From: CAXBBB01 sp963841855
GTDB taxonomy: Bacteria > Bacteroidota > Rhodothermia > Rhodothermales > BA12
Reading direction: 5' to 3'
DNA: 64,000 nucleotides
NCBI GenBank assembly: GCA_963841855.1
Contig: CAWJEJ010000004.1
Span: 434,001-498,000 of the forward strand
A program made the translations under genes and the position numbers. The notes below the pieces were generated by a model. That model saw nothing but the letters and a program-made list of their open reading frames with translations, did not search any database and had not been told where the DNA came from. Shown here piece by piece: positions 56,686-64,000 of the stretch. The stretch's first letter is position 1; every line of letters starts with the position of its first letter.

Positions 56686-58966
56686 CAGATCCGTATTGAT
56701 ATGCGCCATAGCCGTATCCCTTGGATCCATAGCTGTATCCATATGCACGCTGCGCGTCGAACCGGTTCAGCACGACCCCGTCAGCCAGTTGCCCAACCGA
56801 TGAGAGCGTCTCAACGGCTCGCTCTAAATCGCCCATCGAGGTATCGTCCGCGGACGTAACGAGCAGGGTGTAGTCAGCCAGAAAGGAGACCAAAGAGGCG
56901 TCGTTGACCGCCAGAACGGGAGGCGTGTCGATGATGACGAAGTCGAACTTGCTCTTCAACTCATCAATGGCATCACGCATCTTCTGGGAGCCGAGTAGTT
57001 CTCCGGGGACCGTAGTTTTCCGACCGGTGGGCATGACCCAGAGACCGTCGATAGGAGTACGAGCGGACTCAAGCGCGTACTCCTCATCGAACAAAAACTC
57101 GACCAGGCCCGGCTCGCGCGAAACTCCCATGATGCGGTGCGCCGTCGGGCGTCGCATGTCAGCGTCTAGATAGATAGTTTTGTGTCCCGCCTGCGCCATG
57201 GCAACGGCCAAGTTGGAAGAAACGGTCGACTTGCCCTCTCCGGGCCCAGGGCTGGTTACCTGGATGACCTTTGGCTTGGCATCGGGGCGGCTGTACTCGA
57301 TCGTGGTCTTGAGCCGCCGGAAACTCTCGGCGATCGGAGACAAGGGGTTGAGCAGCGTCAGCAACGAGGTGCTGTAGGCTCGCCCTTCGACCTCGACGAC
57401 TTCGGCGCCTCCAAAATCCTGCTCGACGGTGCGCTGCATGTCCGGCACGACGGCCAGGACGTTCAGGCCTCGCTGCCGGATGTCGTCGGGCCTGCGGACC
57501 TTGGAGTCCAGCGCTCCCAGAACGAGCACGCCAGCGATGCCTCCTATCAATCCCAAGAACGCGGCTAACAGCAAGTTGAGCGGTGCCTTAGGACTGACGG
57601 GCTCGCGCGGCATGATAGCATAGTCGACGATGCGGACGTCTCCCACTTCGGACTGCTCGGCGGCCTGAGCCAGCTGCTGCTGACGCTGGAACTCGACCAG
57701 GCTCTCTTGCCACTGCTCAAGACCGCGCGAGTAGCGCTCCAAATACAAGTTTTGCTGTGGCAAACTGTTGATACGGCGCCTCACCTCAAATATCCCCTCG
57801 TTTAGCACCGACAGCGAAGCCGTAGATGCGCTCAGCCGGATACGCGCCTCGACGGCACGCTGAACCAGTTCGGCTACTCGCTCTCCCAGTCCCGATCCGC
57901 TTGTGCCGCCGCTGAAGGGAACGCCCGCCGATACGTCACGCGCGATCTGCGCCGCCGCTTCGTCTACACGGTTTTGCAGCACGACGATGTTCTCACGCAG
58001 TCTGCGCACCTTCTCATCCACGGCCGAATTACTCGCTGCTCGCTCCGAGGGATTGCGAGCGTAGTAGATCTCTAACTCGGCTTCGTTTTGAGCGATTTGC
58101 TTCTGTATCTCCGTGATGATGGCCAAATTAGCGCTCCTCAACTGGCTCTGAATGCCCGGTTGCAAGCGAGCGATCTCGCGTTCCAATCCCTCGAGTGTCG
58201 CCTCGGCAGCGCGTCGTTCGGACTCGGTCTGATATACTTGCTGCTGCAGATCTTGAATCTGCTGCACGAGCACCTGTGCTTCCGTTTCGGGCGCAACGAC
58301 ACTCTGGCCGCTCAGGTACTCGATGTATTCGCCCTCTTTGGAGCGAGCGACCGAGTCGAGGCGCTGCACCTGCTGATCGAAGAACTCACGCAGGTTGGTG
58401 GCTCCCTGCCGGCTTACGCGCCGGTCGTACCGTTCGTACTCGTCGGCGTAAGCGTTTGCCAAATAGGTGGCTTCGGCGGGGCGGACGCTCAGAATGGTGA
58501 TGTTGATCAGATCGACGTCGGAGCCCACGGTCGCGACTGTGAGCCGCTCGTTTTTGAGCGTCTCGACGGGATCGTAGAACTGTACGCCTGGGCGGTCGGC
58601 GAGCAGCTCGAAAGGCTCGCCGGAGAGCGGATTCTGACGGTCTTCCTGTGCGCGACGAACCACTTCTTGGGCAATCACGCGCGAGCGCACGATGTGCACC
58701 TGGGTTTCGATGCTCCCCCCTCCTCCCATGCCGAGAGTAGCGAGATCGGCGAGTCCACCACCCTCGCTCTCGACATGCACCATGCTCGTGGCCTGGTAGA
58801 GCGGAGACTGGAGCGAAGTGATGAGCGCGGCCAGCGCGATGCATACCGCGTACACAAGCAGAATCCACCATTTCGCCCGTAGCACACGCTCCAACAGGTC
58901 GCTCAGATCGATCTCTTTCCCACGGGAATCCGGGGACACGACGGGAGGAGTAGGTGTAGCCGACAA
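56678..58966 (-). CDS. wzc: polysaccharide co-polymerase / BY-type tyrosine kinase (Wzc-like)
   Basis: 762 residues. Wzz domain with first membrane helix at about 33-53 and a second near 460-480, separated by a long coiled-coil periplasmic region rich in Gln/Glu. The cytoplasmic kinase has Walker A SPGPGEGKSTVSSNLAVAMA, Walker A' TIYLDADMRRPTA and Walker B FVIIDTPPV. The C-terminus is a tyrosine/glycine cluster (YGYSYGSKGYGYGAYQYG) for autophosphorylation. It controls chain length and export. No ATG fits; the best start is TTG at 58964-58966, or a GTG nine codons later. It is the first gene of the locus. Confidence 0.92.
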   Translation of the reverse strand: MSATPTPPVVSPDSRGKEIDLSDLLERVLRAKWWILLVYAVCIALAALITSLQSPLYQATSMVHVESEGGGLADLATLGMGGGGSIETQVHIVRSRVIAQEVVRRAQEDRQNPLSGEPFELLADRPGVQFYDPVETLKNERLTVATVGSDVDLINITILSVRPAEATYLANAYADEYERYDRRVSRQGATNLREFFDQQVQRLDSVARSKEGEYIEYLSGQSVVAPETEAQVLVQQIQDLQQQVYQTESERRAAEATLEGLEREIARLQPGIQSQLRSANLAIITEIQKQIAQNEAELEIYYARNPSERAASNSAVDEKVRRLRENIVVLQNRVDEAAAQIARDVSAGVPFSGGTSGSGLGERVAELVQRAVEARIRLSASTASLSVLNEGIFEVRRRINSLPQQNLYLERYSRGLEQWQESLVEFQRQQQLAQAAEQSEVGDVRIVDYAIMPREPVSPKAPLNLLLAAFLGLIGGIAGVLVLGALDSKVRRPDDIRQRGLNVLAVVPDMQRTVEQDFGGAEVVEVEGRAYSTSLLTLLNPLSPIAESFRRLKTTIEYSRPDAKPKVIQVTSPGPGEGKSTVSSNLAVAMAQAGHKTIYLDADMRRPTAHRIMGVSREPGLVEFLFDEEYALESARTPIDGLWVMPTGRKTTVPGELLGSQKMRDAIDELKSKFDFVIIDTPPVLAVNDASLVSFLADYTLLVTSADDTSMGDLERAVETLSSVGQLADGVVLNRFDAQRAYGYSYGSKGYGYGAYQYGSDV

Positions 58967-59282
58967 CGGGTCGAGGAGATGAATTGTGACAAAAGGTAAG
59001 CCGTCACGATCTGACCGACCGCGAGTAAACCGACCGGACTCTTCGTTTTACTCAAAAGCGCACCTGCTTTCACGTGTGTCGGTATAGCGCACAATCGTTC
59101 ATGCCCCACAAGTCGAAACCCGGCGATCCCATGCGGAGATACTTTAGTTCTAGGGCGAGCGCAGGCAGCCACTCGCGCCGCTTCACGCAGCCCTAACACA
59201 GATCAGCATCACCCGCTGCACGGCTTGAGGTAAGACATCTTATCTTCTGAAAAATCAGCGCTCTCAGTGGCGCACTATATCT
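58967..59282. promoter_or_regulatory. divergent intergenic region between wzc and the C25 gene
   Basis: 316 bases with no gene. Promoters for the polysaccharide operon (minus) and the C25 peptidase (plus) should lie here. On the minus strand TTACCTTTTGTC (plus about 58987-58998) is close to the Bacteroidota -7 box TAnnTTTG but has one extra base. On the plus strand TAAGA-CA-TCTTA (near 59232-59243) is a small inverted repeat before the C25 start. Both are suggestive only. Confidence 0.35.
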
Positions 59283-62200
59283 ATGCTGCGCTCAATGAAT
59301 CCCGGCTTCCTCTCTGTGCTGCTCCTGGCCGTCGCCTTCTGCCTGATCGGTCCTGCCGCGTCGGCTCAGACGCCCGCCTCACCAGACTGGCTGCTCCCCT
59401 CCGCTCCCACCGTCCGTATCACCGTACTGGGCACGGGTATCGCCTTCGTGACAGGACAGGACTTGATCGCTGCTGACGCTCGATTCGCAAGCGTTTCCGT
59501 AGCCAATGTTCACCTACACCACGAGCGAGCAGCAGCGCCGCTCCACGCTTTGGGCACATCGGTTACGCTTTCCGCTTCGGACACACTTCTCTTCGCCGTC
59601 CTCCCTCCGGATGGATCGGACGAGACGTGGGCCTACGAGGGATTGAACGCTCCGTCGGGAGGCACGCTGTATTCGGACACTACGTACTTCTGGATTTCTG
59701 CTCGAAGCACGCCTGGGCTCCGTTACGCGCAGGCGCCCAGCGCGACGCAGACTGCGACGGCCGCTCTATCGACGACCAAGCGGGCCGAGGTCGACGCCGT
59801 CTACTTTTCCGGCTCTACGACGGGCTCGGGGAATCCGCTGTATACGGAAGCGGAGGGGTATTACGAGCGTCGCATGGAGGCTGGCCAGTCGTTTGAACGC
59901 GACGTCTCCCTGGTGGCGGCGGCCGGTGATTCGGTGCGCGCTCGTGTCCGATTGGTCGGCGGCTCGGGCGCGCGCCACGGAGCGACGCTCGCCGTTTCGG
60001 CTCGCACCGAAGGAGGAAGCTTTGTCTCTGTCGGACAATCCGAGGTGACCTGGAGTGGCTATGGCTCTCGGACGCTCGAAGTGCGCGGCTTGGTTTCCGG
60101 AAACACTACGCTCCGGTACCGCCTCGAACTCGCGCCGGCCACGAGCCAGCCCGACTATACCTACCTCGACTATCTGGAGACCGAACTTCGATCGGGAGGC
60201 GTGGTCTCGCTTCCGGCGCAGGGCGCGGTCACCGCGCGCGCGCCGGGACGCGTCGGCACTAACTCGACTGCGTTTGTGCTTCAGCCAGCGTCGGCGCGCG
60301 CGTCGCGGCTCGCGGCAGGCTCGGAGATCGACGTGGCGGTAGGGGCCGTGTTTGCCGCGCGGAGCAGCGATCTGATTCGCCCGCGATCGGTTCAGGCGTA
60401 CGCCCGCCCGCTGGTGAACCAGTCCACGCGCGAGGTCGACTTCGTTCTCATCACCCGGCCCGCGCTTTCGGCTTCAGCAGAAGCCTACGCCAGCTATCGG
60501 CGTACGCAAGGGCAGCGCGTCCTCGTCGTGGATCAGCGCGACCTTTTCGACCAGATGGACGGCGGGCGCGAGCGTCCCATCGCTATCCGGCGCTTCGTGC
60601 ACGCCACGCAGGCGTGGACCGTACCTCCCCGCTACGTGCTCTTCTGGGGCGACGCGCTGCTCCCGTACAGGAACAAGTCGCTTCAGTCGTGGGAGGTTAT
60701 TTCGTTCGGCAACTCGGTCTCCGACGGGTGGTTTGGCATGCAATTCGGCGGCCCGACGGACTGGTCTGAGGTGGCGGCGATCGGCCGCATTCCGGTGCGC
60801 TCCAACGCGGAAGGAGACCGGTTTCTGGCCAAAATGCAGCGGTACGAATCGGCGGTGCCTGCCCGGTGGCCCAAACGCGGCCTGTTCGCATCGGGCGGCT
60901 ACTCGGCATCGGAAGTCGCGACGCTCGCTCGCTACTCTTCGGGATGGGCGTCCGCGAGCGCCAGAGGGCAATCCCGGATCGACACGATGCAGATCGTCAA
61001 GCGCAACCTGGAAAAAGTCGACGCGCGCTATCTCAAGTCGATTGAGCGCACCGTCAACGAAGGAATCGGTTGGTTGTCGTTCTTCGGCCACTCGTCTCCC
61101 CAAACGTGGGAGATAGAAACGGCTCCGGCGGCTTCGTACACCAACGCCGACAGGCTGCCGCTCGTCTTGTCGTTTGGCTGCCGCACAGGCGCTTTCAGCC
61201 TGGGTGACGCGACCACGCACACGTTGTCACTGGCCGAGGAGTTCGTAACCGGCGCCGAGAGCGGTGCGATCGCGCACTGGGGATCCAGCGAACTGAGCAC
61301 GATCTTCGCCGGTGGGTATCTGGGCGATCAGGTACACGACTTGGTAATGACCGATACGATGCGCGTGTTGGGCGACGTGTTTCGCATAGCCAAAGGACGC
61401 CTCGCTGCCTCCACGACGGCCGGGACCAACGTCAAGAACCTGCTCCAGTATGGACTGGTCGGAGATCCGGCGACGCGCTTCCGTATGCCTACGCGTCCCA
61501 ACTTGGTGCTGGCAGAGCGAGCCGTCGGCGTGACCCCTGCTCGGCCTTCGCTGAGCGACTCGGTCCTGACGCTCAGCGTGCGTCTCGACAACTGGGGACT
61601 CGTTTTTACCGACTCGGTCTCTGTTGACGTGCGCCACTTCAGCCCCGACGGGCTGGCCCAGACGGTGACGCAGCGCGTCGCTCCGTACGCCGACAGCAGC
61701 CGCATCGAGGTTCGCCTTCCGCTCAGAGGACTGAGGGCCGGAGCGCACAGCGTTCAGGTTGCGGTCGACACGCGAGGCACCGTCGCCGAATCGGTCGAGT
61801 CGGACAATGCGACCACCTACTCGTTCGTCGTCTCGACACGCACGCTGGCGTCGAGCACGCTATCCGACAACGTGTTTTATGGCCGAGCGCCCGTTCTCAG
61901 CGTCACCCGCCCGATCTCCTCGCCCGATACGGGCCGCGTGGCCTTCCAGGTGGATACGACGCGCACGTTCTCGTCTCCTCTGCTCCAGTCGAGCACGCGC
62001 AGCCTGATGCGCATCGCTCAGTTCGAGCCGCAGCAGTTGCAGGCCGGGCAGCGCTACTTCTGGCGCTTCCGCGACGAGACCGACGCCTTCAGCCCGTGGA
62101 TCGAGCAGTCGTTTCGCTTCGATCCGGCTCTGGGCCGCGTCGGCTGGGCGCAGGCTGAGCCGACGATCGACTCGGGAGCGAGCACGCTCAGCCAAGGCAG

Positions 62201-64000
62201 CGTGCTGCTGGGCACGAGTAACACGTTCGCTTCTCTCTCGTCCGAGCGGGGCAGCGGTCAGCTATTGGGCAGCGTGACTGTCGGCGAGCAGTCGTTTATC
62301 ACGCTTGGCCTGGGATGGGGCTTCGTGGTCGTGGACGGCGTCACCGGCGAGGTCAAGTACTCAGCCTCGCTTCCCACCTTCAACATGCCGCCGAGCATTG
62401 AGGAACTGGTCAACTCGAACAAAACACTGGCCACGTCGCGTCTCGACAGTCTGGCGCGTGGACTGATGCCAGGTGGCCTCAACCGAGGCGATTTGGTCTT
62501 GGGCCGCACGCGCCACTTGGCCAACATCGACGGCCCGGTCATCGGTGACGACGTTAGGTCATCGATTCGAGCGCTGGGTAGCGCCGCCATCGACACGCTG
62601 ACTTATGGCAACCACCTGTGGCAGATGGTCGCCCGCGTGGGCTATCCCGAGCAGACACGCGAGCGCGTCGTGCCGCTGACGTCCGATTCTCCCAACGAGG
62701 TCAGGTGGGACACGACGCTGGTCTTCCGCGACCGCGCCGCCACGTTCACGAGCGAACCCATCAGCGGCGCGCTAGCCTGGCTCGAAGCAGGCTCGCAAGG
62801 CGTCCTTCCCGCAGGCGTGGCGGCAGAAGTCGACGTGCTGGGGGCCGACGGAAGCACGGTTTTGGCGTCGGCTCCGCTGGGTAGTCCGCTCGACCTGTCG
62901 GCCGTCGACGCTCAGGTGCAGCAGCGGCTGCGGCTGCGAATGCGCCTGACGGACAACCGAGCATACGAGACGATCACGCTCGGAACTCCGTTTCCGTCGG
63001 GGAGGCTGGCCGAATGGCATCTGTCTTACTCGCCCACGCCGCGCATCGCGCTGGACGCCGTCACGTCGGTCGGCTCGAGCGTTGCCGAAGGCGAAACGGC
63101 GCGCTTCTCGGTCCCGGTCCATAACCTTTCGCTCAGCGACGCGCGCGACGTGCGCATCGAACTGTTCCTGTCCGAGCCGGGCCGAACCGAGCGCTTGCTG
63201 CGGACCGATACGCTGGGCACGCTGGCGGCGGGTGCTATCGTGACGCGCCAGATCGCGCTCGGCACCGACGGTCTGACGGGCACCAACCAGCTGCGCATTC
63301 GGCTGCGGCACCGCGACGAAGCCGCCGCACCGGACGAGGGTTTGTCCGACTACGCGCTCTCGTTCAGCGTCCAGGGCGACGCGACAGTTCCGTCTTACGT
63401 CATCACCATCGACGGCGACGAGTTCGAGCCGGACAACGAGCCCATTGCCAACCTCCAAGACCCATCGTTTCCGTTCGTGTCGGCGCGTCCGACCATCGAA
63501 ATCCAGGTGCGCGACGACAACCGGTTCCGGGCGCTCTCGGACGCGTCGGTGATTCAGCTTTCGCTCAACGGAACGCCCATCTCGATCGACCATCCCGACG
63601 TGCGCTTTACGCCGGGCGACACGCTCGCCGGCTTGGTCTACACGCCCGACCTGACGCGCTCCGACTCGACCTATACGCTCGTCCTGCGCGCGTTTGACGC
63701 GTCGGGCAACGAGGCAGCGCAGAGTCCCTACCAAGTGCACTTCCGCGTGCAGACCGAGTTAGAGATCGAGTCCGTCCTCCCCTATCCCAACCCAATGACC
63801 AGCACGACGACGTTCGCGTTTCGCGTCAAGGGCGCCGACGCGTCCGAGGTCGAGGAGGCGCGGCTGCGCGTCTACACGCTGACGGGACAGGTCGTGCGCG
63901 AGTTCGATCTGACAGGCGGAGGCGCCGACGCGCTGGATGGGGGCACGCTTCGAATCGGCTGGAACAAGCTGCGCTGGAACGGGACCGACGCCGACGGCGA
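59283..64000 (+). CDS. C25 (gingipain-type) peptidase, PorU2-like, partial (runs off window)
   Basis: At least 1572 codons. Signal peptide about 1-29 (ending ASAQ). The C25 domain spans about 380-735 with the catalytic pair His603 (WLSFFGHSSPQ) and Cys633 (LSFGCRTGAFS), 30 residues apart as in gingipains (33). CARDB-like beta domains follow (about 745-860 and 1250-1370). Near residue 1500 LPYPNPMTSTTTFAF begins a type IX-type C-terminal region with a FlgD-like segment (WNKLRWNGTDADG). PorU is the type IX sortase and is about 1150 residues; longer C25 proteins with this layout are called PorU2. It could also be a secreted cargo protease. ATG at 59283-59285. Confidence 0.85.
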   Translation, partial: MLRSMNPGFLSVLLLAVAFCLIGPAASAQTPASPDWLLPSAPTVRITVLGTGIAFVTGQDLIAADARFASVSVANVHLHHERAAAPLHALGTSVTLSASDTLLFAVLPPDGSDETWAYEGLNAPSGGTLYSDTTYFWISARSTPGLRYAQAPSATQTATAALSTTKRAEVDAVYFSGSTTGSGNPLYTEAEGYYERRMEAGQSFERDVSLVAAAGDSVRARVRLVGGSGARHGATLAVSARTEGGSFVSVGQSEVTWSGYGSRTLEVRGLVSGNTTLRYRLELAPATSQPDYTYLDYLETELRSGGVVSLPAQGAVTARAPGRVGTNSTAFVLQPASARASRLAAGSEIDVAVGAVFAARSSDLIRPRSVQAYARPLVNQSTREVDFVLITRPALSASAEAYASYRRTQGQRVLVVDQRDLFDQMDGGRERPIAIRRFVHATQAWTVPPRYVLFWGDALLPYRNKSLQSWEVISFGNSVSDGWFGMQFGGPTDWSEVAAIGRIPVRSNAEGDRFLAKMQRYESAVPARWPKRGLFASGGYSASEVATLARYSSGWASASARGQSRIDTMQIVKRNLEKVDARYLKSIERTVNEGIGWLSFFGHSSPQTWEIETAPAASYTNADRLPLVLSFGCRTGAFSLGDATTHTLSLAEEFVTGAESGAIAHWGSSELSTIFAGGYLGDQVHDLVMTDTMRVLGDVFRIAKGRLAASTTAGTNVKNLLQYGLVGDPATRFRMPTRPNLVLAERAVGVTPARPSLSDSVLTLSVRLDNWGLVFTDSVSVDVRHFSPDGLAQTVTQRVAPYADSSRIEVRLPLRGLRAGAHSVQVAVDTRGTVAESVESDNATTYSFVVSTRTLASSTLSDNVFYGRAPVLSVTRPISSPDTGRVAFQVDTTRTFSSPLLQSSTRSLMRIAQFEPQQLQAGQRYFWRFRDETDAFSPWIEQSFRFDPALGRVGWAQAEPTIDSGASTLSQGSVLLGTSNTFASLSSERGSGQLLGSVTVGEQSFITLGLGWGFVVVDGVTGEVKYSASLPTFNMPPSIEELVNSNKTLATSRLDSLARGLMPGGLNRGDLVLGRTRHLANIDGPVIGDDVRSSIRALGSAAIDTLTYGNHLWQMVARVGYPEQTRERVVPLTSDSPNEVRWDTTLVFRDRAATFTSEPISGALAWLEAGSQGVLPAGVAAEVDVLGADGSTVLASAPLGSPLDLSAVDAQVQQRLRLRMRLTDNRAYETITLGTPFPSGRLAEWHLSYSPTPRIALDAVTSVGSSVAEGETARFSVPVHNLSLSDARDVRIELFLSEPGRTERLLRTDTLGTLAAGAIVTRQIALGTDGLTGTNQLRIRLRHRDEAAAPDEGLSDYALSFSVQGDATVPSYVITIDGDEFEPDNEPIANLQDPSFPFVSARPTIEIQVRDDNRFRALSDASVIQLSLNGTPISIDHPDVRFTPGDTLAGLVYTPDLTRSDSTYTLVLRAFDASGNEAAQSPYQVHFRVQTELEIESVLPYPNPMTSTTTFAFRVKGADASEVEEARLRVYTLTGQVVREFDLTGGGADALDGGTLRIGWNKLRWNGTDADG

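Noticed and set aside
62772..63740. 322-residue minus-strand open frame opposite the C25 gene
   Set aside because: Arg-rich shadow with no motif; the sense frame is continuous through the region.

Overview
The window looks like a chromosomal segment of a high-GC member of the Bacteroidota/Rhodothermota group (Rhodothermia-like). Signs of this are a gingipain-type C25 peptidase of the type IX secretion family, a two-component-propeller/triple-Y hybrid sensor kinase, cysteine-free bL36 and uS14, tailed ribosomal proteins, and genes that mostly lack Shine-Dalgarno sequences. The genus cannot be named from sequence reading alone. Almost everything from 5 kb to 59 kb is on the minus strand.

Region 1 (1-7 kb): an M23 peptidase (partial) and a small exported DUF3299-like protein lie divergent from a 1360-residue hybrid sensor kinase. 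On its far side is an FtsX/MacB-type ABC transporter whose permease has a histidine-rich periplasmic loop. Together these could be a metal (zinc?) handling and sensing module.

Region 2 (7-11.6 kb): housekeeping genes def-ruvX-HU (overlapping), a bifunctional Rel/Spo enzyme, and a MntA/HepT (MNT-HEPN) toxin-antitoxin pair with both active-site motifs intact.

Region 3 (11.7-29.9 kb): one uninterrupted S10-spc-alpha ribosomal block read right to left: tRNA-Thr, tRNA-Tyr, tRNA-Gly, tRNA-Thr and tuf, then rpsJ through rplO, secY, map, rpmJ, rpsM, rpsK, rpsD, rpoA and rplQ. infA is missing from its usual place between map and rpmJ. uS3, uL4 and bL17 carry long C-terminal tails, and several hairpins divide the block. 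A clear promoter precedes the tRNA-tuf unit and an intrinsic terminator follows tuf.

Region 4 (30-33.4 kb): DedA-family membrane protein, ispF, ispD and queA, then a gene-poor stretch of about 450 bases.

Region 5 (33.5-59 kb): a Wzx/Wzy-dependent surface-polysaccharide locus. It encodes a Wzc-type tyrosine kinase, a small SLBB protein, UDP-Glc to UDP-GlcA to UDP-Xyl enzymes, a WbpA-like dehydrogenase, dTDP-3-formamido-sugar synthesis (rmlB, rmlA, formyltransferase, ketoisomerase, aminotransferase), Wzx, Wzy, three glycosyltransferases, an fnlA-fnlB-fnlC-wbuB cassette for UDP-L-FucNAc, and a bacillosamine-type initiation module (PglC-, PglE- and PglF-like). The PglD acetyltransferase of that module survives only as a frameshifted pseudogene at 36640-37210. 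A different NeuD/PglD-family acyltransferase on the opposite strand lies beside it and may have replaced it.

Region 6 (59.3-64 kb): the first 1572 codons of a PorU2-like C25 peptidase with an intact His/Cys dyad, divergent from wzc and running off the window. Its position next to the polysaccharide locus suggests a link between type IX secretion sorting and the glycan anchor, but this is inference.
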